Positions 7,550 through 15,666 of a DNA stretch of 46,380 nucleotides are shown here, in pieces (positions within the stretch are counted from its first letter, which is position 1; each line of letters begins with the position of its first letter). The notes below the pieces were generated by a model that did not search any database, was not told the origin of the DNA, and was given only the letters and a program-made list of their open reading frames with translations. The DNA lies in the IMG/VR virus record IMGVR_UViG_3300032020_000013, positions 1 to 46,380 of that record. One strand, written 5' to 3'. The DNA is from a virus. The translations under genes were made by a program, and so were the position numbers.

Positions 7550-9409
7550 ATGCCGAATCCGTATACATGGTTGAATCCGACGCCGGCAGAAATAGAGCGC
7601 CGAATCCTGTTCGCCCAACAGGGCGGTGAACCTCCAGAACCGACTACATGGGGACCAGGTGAGGAAGTCCTAGAACCGCGTCGCGCATTCCGCCAGATGG
7701 CCCCCACAGCGGCGGGCCTCATGGGGACTGCTACAGGGCGAACCATTCCCTGGACAGCGCCTGGGGTTGATGAACAAGGGGACGCGACAACCGTACCGGA
7801 GACGAAACTTCTTCCAATAATGGAACAGGGTGGGGTACGTGGCATAAGTCGGCTGGGGAACGTCCCGAGTATGACCAATCCCCCGCCGGAGACGGCGGGG
7901 TGGACACCCGCTCTTGCGGGAGCGGCACCTACAGCGTGGGCACTGAAAACGGGAACCTATCCGGGAGCACCGCCAGGCACCTACAGTACGCTCACTGGCA
8001 AATTCACGTCACGGGCAGAAGAGAACCGGCTTGTAGACGCTAGAATAGCACGGGAGCAGGCGGCGGAGGACCAAAAGAACAGCATCATCCAGGGTATGCT
8101 CGGTCCCTACCGAGAGGCAGTACGGATGTCCCAGTCATTCGATCCGCGAGAGCGGGTGACTGGGATGCAAGCTGTGGAGAAGATGGGGCCAACGTTGATG
8201 AATCTGTTGCGAACGGCGCAAGAAGTCGGAGGGGGAGAATTGGCTGGGGCACCGGGTGTTGGGCCAGCGAGTGGTGCTATTCCGGGAATCCACACCAGCA
8301 TCAGTCCCGAAGGAAAGATCACCACAACGAGGACGACGCCAGCCATACCGGAACCCAAAATCGGTGGCACAGGGAATTCCCCCGAATCAGTTTTCGCTGA
8401 GTGGTCCCGTCCTGGTGGACCCTTGGCAGGAAGAACGTTTGCGGGTCTAACTCAGAACGAACTTGCTTCGGTCAACGCCGAATCCAACAAGCGAACGACG
8501 GATATTCAAAGAGAACGCGGTCTCGCCTTTGGGGCAGGTCGGCCAGTCCCGGTGATGGACAGTAAAACCGGCAAAGCAGAATATATGCCTCTCATAGAGT
8601 CAGAGCGAAGAAATAAGAAGGAACCGGGACGATATGTCGTTCTGGGTTCGCCTGGAGGTAAGTACGCTGGAGAAATGGCCATCGTGGCCCCTTGGAACAT
8701 CCATCCATGGACCAAGGCCGATAGCCGCATTCCTGTGGATGTGAATTCGCTTAATCGCCTCGATGCGAAGATCAGCCCGCAGGAGGTCACTGCCGATGCG
8801 GAATCGGGTCAACCAAGCATGGTCCTGGTGGATAAGAGGGCGTGGACTACTGTGATAGCACCCATCCGTGGAGTATGGAAGAGTTACAAAGAGGTCAGTG
8901 ATCGGATCAACAAGCAACTGGGGGTAACAACTGCGGATGCAGCAATTACACGACTTCAGACTGGTGCGGCGGCTGCCCTCGGATCGAGCACGCTTGCAGT
9001 TGATATCAACGCGCAAATCAGCCATGCAATCAGAATGATACGCGCTATGGGAGTTCTCGGCAACCTCGCTTCAGAGCAGATCGAACGCGAAATCGCGGCG
9101 ATAACGGTTAATCGGGCATCAGCCGGGACCCGACAAGATGTCGCCGCACAAATCCTGATGAATACCGAATCTCAGGTGCGGAACTTCATTGAGTCGATGA
9201 CGAATACGTCTGATTTCACTATGAAGGAAATGGGGCAGGGAGGGGCGGGACCAACTGGTGGTCCGCCGTCGGCAGGGGGTGGGGGCGGTGGGAACATCCC
9301 GAGATTGAATTCCAGTGGAATGGACAAGGTCAGAAAGTCCGCGCCTGGGACATCGTTCACGATCAACAAACAGATGTACACCCGTGAACAATTGCTTGGG
9401 GGGCGATAA
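7550..9409 (+). CDS. Ejection/internal virion-like protein
   Basis: The product has 619 residues. I chose the ATG at 7550 (MPNPYTWLNP), preceded by GAGAGGA; the frame opens at 7511 inside the previous gene. It is Ala/Gly/Pro-rich with helical stretches at about 165-230 and 430-550 and a glycine-rich linker near 575-590 (GGPPSAGGGGGG). There is no signal peptide and no lysozyme or transglycosylase motif that I can point to. It sits second of three probable ejection proteins. Confidence 0.5.
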   Translation: MPNPYTWLNPTPAEIERRILFAQQGGEPPEPTTWGPGEEVLEPRRAFRQMAPTAAGLMGTATGRTIPWTAPGVDEQGDATTVPETKLLPIMEQGGVRGISRLGNVPSMTNPPPETAGWTPALAGAAPTAWALKTGTYPGAPPGTYSTLTGKFTSRAEENRLVDARIAREQAAEDQKNSIIQGMLGPYREAVRMSQSFDPRERVTGMQAVEKMGPTLMNLLRTAQEVGGGELAGAPGVGPASGAIPGIHTSISPEGKITTTRTTPAIPEPKIGGTGNSPESVFAEWSRPGGPLAGRTFAGLTQNELASVNAESNKRTTDIQRERGLAFGAGRPVPVMDSKTGKAEYMPLIESERRNKKEPGRYVVLGSPGGKYAGEMAIVAPWNIHPWTKADSRIPVDVNSLNRLDAKISPQEVTADAESGQPSMVLVDKRAWTTVIAPIRGVWKSYKEVSDRINKQLGVTTADAAITRLQTGAAAALGSSTLAVDINAQISHAIRMIRAMGVLGNLASEQIEREIAAITVNRASAGTRQDVAAQILMNTESQVRNFIESMTNTSDFTMKEMGQGGAGPTGGPPSAGGGGGGNIPRLNSSGMDKVRKSAPGTSFTINKQMYTREQLLGGR

Positions 9410-10887
9410 TGACTGAGAGTCTTGACCAGTACGTCGAGGGGGCCGCCCCCGAAAGTCTGGACGCCTATCTGGAAGGGGTGACTCCGCCTCCGCCGCAGGA
9501 ACCGAGTGCTTTGAGTACGTTCCTCAGACCATTCGCAAATGTGGCAGAAGGTCTTGTCAATCTGCCCGGTGCCGCCTATCGCGCCGTGAAGAGTGATGTC
9601 GGACTGATTCGGAAAATGGCGGCAGAACCGTCCACGATCCCGGAGGTGGCGAAGGCGACTGCGAGAGGATGGGGACAGGCACTAACTGAACTCGCTCCGA
9701 CCGCAGCGACGATGGCGATGGGAGCGATGGCGGCGGGACCGGCGGGCGCGGTCATCCTGCCGGCGGTCGAGAAATACTGGCGGTCGCGCGTGGAAGGGCA
9801 AACGATCCCACAGGCTTATGAGGCGGGGGCGACAATCGGTGTCGGTGGCGCGTTGGCGGCACAGGCCCCGACGGTGGCGCAACTGATGAAGAAACTGCCC
9901 GGTCGTTACCTCTCATTACCAGCAGAACGACATGCGGCGGGGGCAGCCATGATGGAGGAAATTCCTGGGAGATTCGGTGTGGACGACGCCCTTGTGACAC
10001 AGAAATACAATACCGCTAGGCAACTGGGAGCGCAGGAAACGGTCGGGACCGCACCATTGACACAACTGAAGGGCGCAGCATCCCGCATGAACGCGGAGAT
10101 CCAGGCCAATCCGATTCCCTCCCTCCGGGATTCCTCACTCGCGAAACAAGTCGCTAGTCTGGGGCGCGAGATTGGAGACCTTGGGGAAGGAGTGACGGCG
10201 AAGCAAGTAGACTCTATCATCAAGGGGATTAACCAACGGATTGCTAGTACCGAAGGGGCGGAGCGTGGGGCATGGAAACAAATGCTTGGAGCTACCCATG
10301 AGGACATGAAAGCCGCTGCCGCCACGACGGGTGATCCGGCATTCCAGGCGTATGCGGACGCAATCGGGACTGCCCGTCTGAATTTTCTCAAGGGGGACTT
10401 GGAAGAGGTAATCAAGACGGCTGGTGTTCGGATGCAACGAACCGGGCAATCCCTAGTAACCAGTCCTGGGGCAATCGTCCAATGGATGCGTCGAAATCCC
10501 GATTGGGTTGCCGCTGTGGAGAAAGCCGAACCTGGCCTGATGAATTCAATCCGGCAGGACATTCAAGAGATTGTTCCGGTTACTGATGTTGTGGGTCGAT
10601 CAATCCCCGGCCAGCGTTTTGGGTCTGGCCGATTGGTACTTGGCGGTGCTATCGGGCATCTTCTATCACGGGTTTTGAATCTGCCGCCCGGAACCGCCGA
10701 ATCATTGGGGGCCATCTTTGGGGGATTGTCACCGGGTATGGGAATGAAGATCTCCCCGGAGTATATTCGATCCAGCTTCCGTCCAATCACAACCGGGGCA
10801 TCAACAGGCGGAGCGTTGGTTGGCGGCGGATTGGGGGCGGTCGCTCCAAACCTAGATGAACGACTTCGGAGAACTCAAACCGAGTAG
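9409..10887 (+). CDS. Ejection/internal virion-like protein with hydrophobic segments
   Basis: The product has 492 residues and begins with two copies of a Leu-Asp-x-Tyr-x-Glu-Gly motif (LDQYVEG, LDAYLEG), a pattern seen at the front of phage internal proteins. Two Gly/Ala-rich hydrophobic stretches follow: TMAMGAMAAGPAGAVILP near 105 and GVGGALAAQ near 145. Two more lie late (LVLGGAIGHLLSRVL, GGALVGGGLGAVAP). These suit a protein that enters membranes during DNA ejection. The gene starts at a TAATGA overlap with the previous one and ends 13 bases inside the opposite-strand gene. Confidence 0.5.
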   Translation: MTESLDQYVEGAAPESLDAYLEGVTPPPPQEPSALSTFLRPFANVAEGLVNLPGAAYRAVKSDVGLIRKMAAEPSTIPEVAKATARGWGQALTELAPTAATMAMGAMAAGPAGAVILPAVEKYWRSRVEGQTIPQAYEAGATIGVGGALAAQAPTVAQLMKKLPGRYLSLPAERHAAGAAMMEEIPGRFGVDDALVTQKYNTARQLGAQETVGTAPLTQLKGAASRMNAEIQANPIPSLRDSSLAKQVASLGREIGDLGEGVTAKQVDSIIKGINQRIASTEGAERGAWKQMLGATHEDMKAAAATTGDPAFQAYADAIGTARLNFLKGDLEEVIKTAGVRMQRTGQSLVTSPGAIVQWMRRNPDWVAAVEKAEPGLMNSIRQDIQEIVPVTDVVGRSIPGQRFGSGRLVLGGAIGHLLSRVLNLPPGTAESLGAIFGGLSPGMGMKISPEYIRSSFRPITTGASTGGALVGGGLGAVAPNLDERLRRTQTE

Positions 10888-11000
10888 TTGAAGTGCGCCA
10901 TAATGAATGTGATGACTACAATGAATACGAGGACCAAAGAGGGGACCCCGAGCCATAAAAGAAACATAAAGGTCCCTATGTATGCAAGTAGATCCTTCAT
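10875..11000 (-). CDS. Tiny membrane protein on the reverse strand (moron candidate)
   Basis: This gene encodes 41 residues and is too short for most gene callers. The ATG at 11000 follows GGAGG with a 6-base gap. The product is almost wholly hydrophobic: YIGTFMFLLWLGV, then SLVLVFIVVITFIMAHF, giving one long or two short membrane segments. It has its own sigma70-like promoter immediately upstream. All neighbours run the other way and no convincing plus-strand frame occupies the gap. A lone gene with its own promoter between virion and lysis modules fits a lysogen-expressed moron such as a superinfection-exclusion or antiholin protein. The function is inferred only. Confidence 0.65.
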   Translation of the reverse strand: MKDLLAYIGTFMFLLWLGVPSLVLVFIVVITFIMAHFNYSV

Positions 11001-11017
11001 GTTTCACCTCCACCTGG

Positions 11018-11046
11018 ACCCTATCCCCGTTTCTTGCCCCTGTCAA
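11018..11046 (-). promoter_or_regulatory. Sigma70-like promoter for the reverse-strand membrane gene
   Basis: On the minus strand TTGACA (11046-11041) is followed after exactly 17 bases by TAGGGT (11023-11018). Expected transcription start is near 11011, which would put the Shine-Dalgarno at the very 5' end of the message. Confidence 0.6.
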
Positions 11047-11062
11047 GGAGAAATGAGCGACC

Positions 11063-11290
11063 ATGACTGATACCGACACTGGATTCGAAGGGTACGTCAA
11101 GGCCCGTCTGGAGGACATAAGCCGAGTCCAGGCGGAGCAACGAACGGAAATCCAATCTATCAATACCCAGGTTGGCACTCTCGCCGTCTCGGTCGGAGCC
11201 CTGAAGGCGACCGCCCGGGCCTGGGGCATCTTCGCGGGGGTCCTTTCGGGGATTGCCTCGGGTATCTTGGCAAAGTTCTGGAGGCCATAA
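11063..11290 (+). CDS. Coiled-coil, membrane-anchored lysis protein (XhlA/holin-like)
   Basis: The product has 75 residues behind AAGGAGAAATGAGCGACC. The N-terminal 45 residues form a charged helix (ARLEDISRVQAEQRTEIQSI) and a C-terminal segment of ~20 residues (AWGIFAGVLSGIASGILAKF) should cross the membrane. This layout matches hemolysin XhlA-type and related holin accessory proteins. It directly precedes the endolysin gene. The exact role (holin, pinholin, accessory) is not decided by sequence. Confidence 0.6.
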   Translation: MTDTDTGFEGYVKARLEDISRVQAEQRTEIQSINTQVGTLAVSVGALKATARAWGIFAGVLSGIASGILAKFWRP

Positions 11291-11291
11291 C

Positions 11292-11669
11292 GTGGAACTC
11301 AAACCTGGAGCCCAGACTGACAAACTCTATGTGGACATGAAGACCGTCCTGCCCCTGATCGAACAGGCACGGCAGGAGGCCCTGGCGACGGTCGCCAGTC
11401 TTCCTTGCGTCATCACGAGCGGCCACGAAGGCCACAAAGGGGACCATATTCATTCGGATGCCAGTCTCCACTACTTGGAGAACTGCCCCACGGAAGAGGG
11501 TCTCGCCGTGGATATCCGGACGGGTGATTTCGTGGAGGTTTTCGCCACGACCCTGCGGTTACTCATCACCCAGAATTTCGGGCGGAACGCCGGGTTTGAT
11601 ATCGTGCCGGAACATGACCACCTGCATATTGAGAGAGATCCGAAAAAACGCCCTTTACGGGCGAGGTAG
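11292..11669 (+). CDS. Endolysin: LAS/M15-type peptidase
   Basis: The product has 125 residues from a GTG one base after the previous stop. The zinc-peptidase pattern is visible: ITSG..., S-D-A-S-L-H-Y, then G-L-A-V-D-I-R, and later E-H-D-H-L-H-I-E. These match the H...D...H ligands of D-Ala-D-Ala carboxypeptidase/endopeptidase-like LAS enzymes, which cut peptidoglycan cross-links. It has no signal peptide, so it needs the holin for release. It lies between two membrane proteins in a compact lysis cassette. Confidence 0.7.
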   Translation: MELKPGAQTDKLYVDMKTVLPLIEQARQEALATVASLPCVITSGHEGHKGDHIHSDASLHYLENCPTEEGLAVDIRTGDFVEVFATTLRLLITQNFGRNAGFDIVPEHDHLHIERDPKKRPLRAR

Positions 11670-11711
11670 CACTCTGGCGAAGTAATTGGAACTAACAACA
11701 AGGAGGAAATG

Positions 11712-12146
11712 ATGTTTAGACTAGTCTGGTTTGTTTCCCTAATGTTCATGCCGGGAGTTGCGTGGGCTGCGGAGAGTGCGAACCCTGTCCAAGACATCCT
11801 CACATCCGTCATGCAACTTGTAGCCTTGGTTCTGGCCGGTCTCGTCATCTGGGCGGTGAAACTCCTCATGGCGCGGTTCAAATTACAGATATCAGACAGT
11901 CAAGAGGAGATCTTGCGGAAGGGTGCGAAGGACGCTATCTACTTCGCCGAGGAATGGGCCGCCAAGAAATATGGCGCCGATAAGATCATCGGGAAAGGGA
12001 CCGAACAACTCACCGCGGCCACGACTTTCCTGCTGACCAAGATTCCTGGGTTGGATCAAAAGGCGGCCCAGGATGCGATACATGCGGCACTTGGTCAGGC
12101 CTTTGGGCTTGGCGCGAGCGGAACTACTGGCACACCTAGCGTATAA
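11712..12146 (+). CDS. Holin, LLH-type
   Basis: The product has 144 residues. The second of two adjacent ATGs is better spaced from AGGAGG. A signal-like N-terminus (LVWFVSLMFMPGVAWA) is followed by a strong membrane segment (MQLVALVLAGLVIWAVKLLM, about 35-55). A soluble helix with SQEEILRKGAKDAIYFAEEW and a repeat-rich tail with AAQDAIHAALGQ follow. This order matches the phage LLH holin family, where the soluble part is a conserved EA..A..YAE.. helix. It would set lysis timing in the inner membrane. Confidence 0.7.
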   Translation: MFRLVWFVSLMFMPGVAWAAESANPVQDILTSVMQLVALVLAGLVIWAVKLLMARFKLQISDSQEEILRKGAKDAIYFAEEWAAKKYGADKIIGKGTEQLTAATTFLLTKIPGLDQKAAQDAIHAALGQAFGLGASGTTGTPSV

Positions 12147-12203
12147 TCTTGCCCGGACCGGTTCGGATGAGGGCCGGCCCGGAGTCGCCCCAAGGGAGGA
12201 GCC

Positions 12204-12308
12204 ATGCGCTGGTACTGGTGGGTTATCATCGCTCTCGGTGTGACCGTGGGGGGATTCACCGTTTACTCTATCCAGGTTTTGAGGGACATCTTCCGTCGCT
12301 TGGGATGA
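12204..12308 (+). CDS. 34-residue membrane protein in the lysis cassette
   Basis: The ATG follows AAGGGAGGAGCC, a strong Shine-Dalgarno. The product is RWYWWVIIALGVTVGGFTVY plus a basic tail (LRDIFRRLG): one membrane span with N-out/C-in charge. It lies between holin and spanins, so an antiholin or second holin is possible. A 10-base palindrome GGGCCGGCCC sits just upstream at 12171. Confidence 0.6.
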   Translation: MRWYWWVIIALGVTVGGFTVYSIQVLRDIFRRLG

Positions 12309-12322
12309 TAGGAGATAATCCC

Positions 12323-12580
12323 ATGTGGGGATGGTTGGCTGCCATAGTCAAGGGATTCGCCGAGGCATTTTTCGGCTGGTGGCGTGAGAAGGAACGGGAC
12401 CGCCTCTTGGTGAAAGAAACTGAGGAACGCCTGCAACTGATTGAATCCGAGGCCGCCCGCACGAAAGAGGAGAAGATTCGTCATGTCCAGAATGCGATAC
12501 GCAACGAGCCTGGTCCTGTTGTTCCTGATCTTTCTGGCTTGCGCTCACCAGGTCCCCCTGGCCCCGGTCCGCCTGCCTGA
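12323..12580 (+). CDS. i-spanin-like (Rz-like) protein
   Basis: The product has 85 residues. A hydrophobic N-terminal ~20 residues (WGWLAAIVKGFAEAFFGWW) precedes a highly charged helix (EKERDRLLVKETEERLQLIES) and a proline-rich end. The frame fully contains the start of a lipoprotein gene in another frame, the classic nested Rz/Rz1 layout. Inner-membrane spanins join outer-membrane lipoproteins to fuse the membranes at lysis. The hydrophobic part carries one Lys, so anchoring is less certain than in typical Rz. Confidence 0.55.
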   Translation: MWGWLAAIVKGFAEAFFGWWREKERDRLLVKETEERLQLIESEAARTKEEKIRHVQNAIRNEPGPVVPDLSGLRSPGPPGPGPPA

Positions 12581-12812
12581 GCCCGCACTACCTTATTGCC
12601 TGAATGAAGAGAAGCCATCCGAGGGCCAGGTGGTGGGGACCTATGTGTTCAACACGAAATGGGCGCTGGACAACATCATGGAGCCGTTTTCCAGCGGCAC
12701 GCATGCTGGCCATCTGGCAGCAGTTGAAGCTGGCTTGAAGTGTGGCTCGGCCATCGGCAAGGCCCTGCGTGAGGCCATCGGGATCATTCGGACGTTTAAC
12801 TCGCCCAAATAG
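12483..12812 (+). CDS. o-spanin-like (Rz1-like) lipoprotein, nested start
   Basis: The product has 109 residues. A signal peptide (TSLVLLFLIFLAC) ends in the lipobox F-L-A-C with Cys20 as the lipidated residue, followed by proline-rich AHQVPLAPVRLPEPALP as in Rz1 proteins. The gene begins inside the previous frame (+1 shift) and continues 232 bases past it. It is longer than usual Rz1, with a C-terminal part (HLAAVEAGLKCGSAIGKALREA) of unknown role. Confidence 0.65.
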   Translation: MSRMRYATSLVLLFLIFLACAHQVPLAPVRLPEPALPYCLNEEKPSEGQVVGTYVFNTKWALDNIMEPFSSGTHAGHLAAVEAGLKCGSAIGKALREAIGIIRTFNSPK

Positions 12813-12942
12813 GCCGCTGACGCGCTTGGAACCCCTTCCTTGCCATATCTCTGCTCAACCCATACCAGGATGCCTGTTCTGCGACCGGACATCTAGTATC
12901 GGATAGGTCCTGATTCCCCCCCAGAATAATTATAATTCCCCC

Positions 12943-12970
12943 TTGACATCTGGATTTTTTGTCCTATAAT
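12943..12970 (+). promoter_or_regulatory. Consensus sigma70 promoter
   Basis: TTGACA at 12943-12948, a 16-base spacer and TATAAT at 12965-12970. Both boxes are perfect. The predicted start site falls at or within one base of the ATG at 12978. A second TATAAT at 12931-12936 has no good -35 partner. Confidence 0.8.
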
Positions 12971-12977
12971 CCAATTT

Positions 12978-13181
12978 ATGAAATACAAACTTGACCTTGC
13001 CGAAGCCCTCCGTAGTCGGAAGCGAATGACCGCAGAAGAATTCTCTTTGTCCCTCGGCTCATCCTATAATACATACCCACTGGCCCTCAAGCGCGGCTAC
13101 CTCACCAAGCGCATGGTGCGCGACATCAGCCTCACCCACCATATCAAGATGGCCGACTTTCAGCCGGTAGACGGAGGTTAG
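12978..13181 (+). CDS. Small probable DNA-binding regulator with leaderless mRNA
   Basis: The product has 67 residues. ALRSRKRMTAEEFSLSLGSSYNTYPLALKRGYL reads like a compact helix-turn-helix, followed by TKRMVRDISLTHHIK. No Shine-Dalgarno precedes the ATG, which lies 7 bases after a perfect -10 box, so the mRNA should begin at the start codon, as lambda cI does from PRM. Its place before the integrase makes it the best repressor candidate in the genome. The fold is inferred and no larger CI-like protein was found. Confidence 0.6.
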   Translation: MKYKLDLAEALRSRKRMTAEEFSLSLGSSYNTYPLALKRGYLTKRMVRDISLTHHIKMADFQPVDGG

Positions 13182-13217
13182 TAGTGGTCTTATGACTTTT
13201 TCACCGGCTGGGTCCTA

Positions 13218-13237
13218 GTCACTCCGGCCGGAGTGAC
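13218..13237. promoter_or_regulatory. 20-bp perfect palindrome upstream of the integrase
   Basis: The arm GTCACTCCGG is followed without a gap by its exact complement. With no loop it suits a dimeric DNA-binding protein (operator or recombinase arm) better than an RNA hairpin. It sits 37 bases after the regulator gene and 70 bases before the integrase start. Confidence 0.45.
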
Positions 13238-13307
13238 GACGGCGCAAGTGGCTTATTCCCCCGCCAGCCCAGCTCTTAATCCTGGGGGAATCGGAAAGGG
13301 GAATCCG

Positions 13308-14159
13308 ATGGAAACGATGACGGTGAGTCAGTGTCTCGACAGTTATCAACTCCGATGTCATCGAGAAGGAATCAAGGGCGTGGCAATCCCGAGTATCCTG
13401 AGACATCTCCGGGAGCGATTTCAGGATACGCCCCTCTCGGATGTGATGACCCGCGATGTTGAACAGATGATTCCCGACCTCCGTACCGAAGACTACGCCC
13501 CGGCTACCATCCATGCCCATATCGCCTACCTGCGGGCGGCCATGCGATACGCCCACAAGAAAGGCGAGTTCGCGGTTCTCCCCTATTTCCCCAAGATCAA
13601 GGTGGACAACGCCCGCACTGGATTCTTCGAGCGGGATGAATTCGAGCGGGTCGTTGCCTGTCTGCCGGAACCTCATGCCGACATTGCGCGGTTTGGGTAT
13701 GGGTGCGGCTGGCGCTTATCGGAGATCCTCGGCCTCCATTGGTCCCAGGTGGACCGTGTGCGCGGAATCCTCCGGATCACAACCTCCAAGAACGGCCACG
13801 GGCGGGTCCTGCCCCTAGTCGGAGAACTGGCAAAGATCATTGACCGCGCATGGCAAAATCGGATCGTGGGGAACAGTCTATCGGAATGGGTCTTCCACCG
13901 GATTGGGAACCGAATCCGCACAACTCGGTACTGGGAGAAGTGGAAGAAAGCCTGTAAACAGGCGAATTCAAGTCGTTTCTTCCATGACCTGCGCCGGACG
14001 GCTGCACGCGATATGATTGCCGCTGGCTGTGACTACCAGACGGCGATGGCCGTCACGGGCCACCGAAGCATGAGCATGTTCCTCCGGTATCAGATCGTGG
14101 ATATGCGAGGGATCGAGCGAGGTTTACAGAGGTTGCAGGCCTATCGAATGGCGGCATAG
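13308..14159 (+). CDS. int: Tyrosine recombinase (integrase)
   Basis: The product has 283 residues from the ATG behind AAAGGGG; the frame opens earlier at 13233. The core-binding domain covers about 5-95. Catalytic residues are all seen: R136 (CGWRLSEI), K161 (TTSKNG), H226-x-x-R229 (HDLRR), H252 (TGHRS) and Y261 (FLRYQ). It integrates the phage chromosome at a host attachment site. attP could not be identified because no tRNA-like or repeated core was recognised nearby. It follows the putative regulator on the same strand. Confidence 0.93.
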   Translation: METMTVSQCLDSYQLRCHREGIKGVAIPSILRHLRERFQDTPLSDVMTRDVEQMIPDLRTEDYAPATIHAHIAYLRAAMRYAHKKGEFAVLPYFPKIKVDNARTGFFERDEFERVVACLPEPHADIARFGYGCGWRLSEILGLHWSQVDRVRGILRITTSKNGHGRVLPLVGELAKIIDRAWQNRIVGNSLSEWVFHRIGNRIRTTRYWEKWKKACKQANSSRFFHDLRRTAARDMIAAGCDYQTAMAVTGHRSMSMFLRYQIVDMRGIERGLQRLQAYRMAA

Positions 14160-14201
14160 GATTTCAACTCTCGTGAAAGGCACATTAATGGAGACCAAGT
14201 G

Positions 14202-14885
14202 ATGAAACTCCGACTCGACAGCATCGACCTCGATGTCTCCATTCAGTGCCGGGCAAACATCGACACCGGCACCGTGAATGAGTATGCCGAGTGTATGACT
14301 GAGGGAAACAAATTCCCGCCGATCATTGTGTTCGGGACGGAAAAAAAGTCCTGGATCGGGGATGGCTGGCATCGAGTCCTGGCCGGCAAGCAGATTGCCT
14401 TGGTAAAGATTGACGCCGACCTACGATCCGGTAGCCGGATCGATGCGCTCAAGCATGCCCTCCAGTCGAATACCCTCCATGGGAATCGCCGTAACAATGC
14501 CGACAAACGCCGTTGCGTCGAGATTGCCCTGCGGGAGTTCTCGAAATTGTCTGATGTACAGATCGGAAAACTCTGTGGAGTTGCCGATACAACAGTTGCT
14601 ACGTACAGGCCGGTCAGGGTCGGTAATACCGAACCTGAGAAACGCACCGGTTCCGACGGCAAGCAATATCCTGCCCGGCGCGAACTAAGCGAACCGCCTC
14701 ATGGCGAAAAGGGGGAAGAGACGCCGACACCGGAATCCAAAGATCATCCCATCGGCCCGCCCTGTATGGGCATGGAACACGCCCGCCTCGCTATTTCGCA
14801 CCTAGAGGACATTAAACCGAATGACAGTGAACGCAAACAAGCCTTGATCAAAGTGAAAGGATGGTGTGAGGAACATGGGGCCTAA
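14202..14885 (+). CDS. ParB-like DNA-binding protein
   Basis: The product has 227 residues with ATG behind GGAGA (a GTG lies just before). An N-terminal ParB/Srx-type domain contains IGDGWHRVLAG (about 48-58), the CTPase-fold motif of ParB relatives. Next, TLHGNRRNNADKRRCVEIAL and a helix-turn-helix (SDVQIGKLCGVADTTVATYR, about 112-132) are the hallmark of phage ParB-like proteins. The C-terminal part is polar and disordered. It overlaps the second ParB-like gene. It may act in regulation or DNA handling rather than partition, since no ParA is present. Confidence 0.75.
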   Translation: MKLRLDSIDLDVSIQCRANIDTGTVNEYAECMTEGNKFPPIIVFGTEKKSWIGDGWHRVLAGKQIALVKIDADLRSGSRIDALKHALQSNTLHGNRRNNADKRRCVEIALREFSKLSDVQIGKLCGVADTTVATYRPVRVGNTEPEKRTGSDGKQYPARRELSEPPHGEKGEETPTPESKDHPIGPPCMGMEHARLAISHLEDIKPNDSERKQALIKVKGWCEEHGA

Positions 14886-15651
14886 ACTACAAGTGACAAA
14901 GGATTACTCGATCTTTGAGTACCACAAGTTCAATCGGCCGATCCATGATAATCCAAGACTCTTGGCATCAATGAAGAAATACGCCTGGATGCCCAGTCAC
15001 CCCATGCAATGTATCCGGGGGAAGGATGGCAAACTGATTGTCAAGAGGGGCCACCACCGATTGGAAATCGCCAAGCAGTTGGGGATCGGGGTCTGGTATG
15101 TGATTGATGAATCCGGTCCCGACAATCCCGGAGAAATGGAACCCGTGGAGTGGCCATGGTCGCTGGACGATTACGCTACCGCCTATTGGAGGACTGGAGA
15201 TAAGGATTATGCCGAACTCCTATCATTCCGCAAGACGCACCATCTTACCCTTCGATCGGCGGCCAGTCTCTTGGCTGGCGAAAGCGCGAGTAGCCATAAC
15301 CAATCCACGAAAGTCAAGGCGGGATCATTCAAAGTCGGAAATACAACTCATGGCAAAGTGGTTGTCTCAATCACCGACCGATGCCGAAACAGGGGAGTAA
15401 TATTCGCCACTCAGACTGCATTCGTTTCCGCAGTATCGCTCGCAGTCCGCGTTCCTGAATTGGACGAAAAGATACTCCTACACCGAATTGAAATGGATGG
15501 GGCCAAACTTCGCAAGCGAGGAACGGTGAATGAGTATCTGGAAGAAATTGATGCCCTGTACAACTACGCGGCTAAGAAGCGAATCCCATTGGCTTTCCGT
15601 GCGCGTGAAGTATCGAAACAACGTCAGGACACTTTTGGGAAGGGCAAGTAG
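14875..15651 (+). CDS. Second ParB-like nuclease-domain protein
   Basis: The product has 258 residues. The ATG at 14875 is preceded by GTGAGGA and overlaps the previous gene by 11 bases. VKRGHHRLEIAKQLGIGVWYVI (about 57-78) is the ParB-domain core, with H-H-R where ParB has G-x-R-R/H-R. The remainder is helical, with a long C-terminal EYLEEIDALYNYAAKK helix. It was perhaps derived from an old duplication with the upstream gene. Target and function are unknown. Confidence 0.65.
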   Translation: MGPKLQVTKDYSIFEYHKFNRPIHDNPRLLASMKKYAWMPSHPMQCIRGKDGKLIVKRGHHRLEIAKQLGIGVWYVIDESGPDNPGEMEPVEWPWSLDDYATAYWRTGDKDYAELLSFRKTHHLTLRSAASLLAGESASSHNQSTKVKAGSFKVGNTTHGKVVVSITDRCRNRGVIFATQTAFVSAVSLAVRVPELDEKILLHRIEMDGAKLRKRGTVNEYLEEIDALYNYAAKKRIPLAFRAREVSKQRQDTFGKGK

Positions 15652-15666
15652 GAGAAAGAGCCTAAC

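Noticed and set aside
9906-10562. 218-codon minus-strand frame
   Set aside because: Shadow of the ejection-type gene at 9409; no start signals and no motif.
10888-11070. 60-codon plus-strand frame beginning TTG
   Set aside because: No ribosome-binding site and a composition unlike protein; the minus-strand gene here has promoter, Shine-Dalgarno and a membrane-like sequence.
12931-12936. Second TATAAT box
   Set aside because: No acceptable -35 sequence at 15-19 bases upstream on either strand.
14202-15651. Partition system
   Set aside because: Two ParB-like proteins are present but there is no ParA-type ATPase or centromere-like repeat nearby, and an integrase indicates integration rather than plasmid maintenance.
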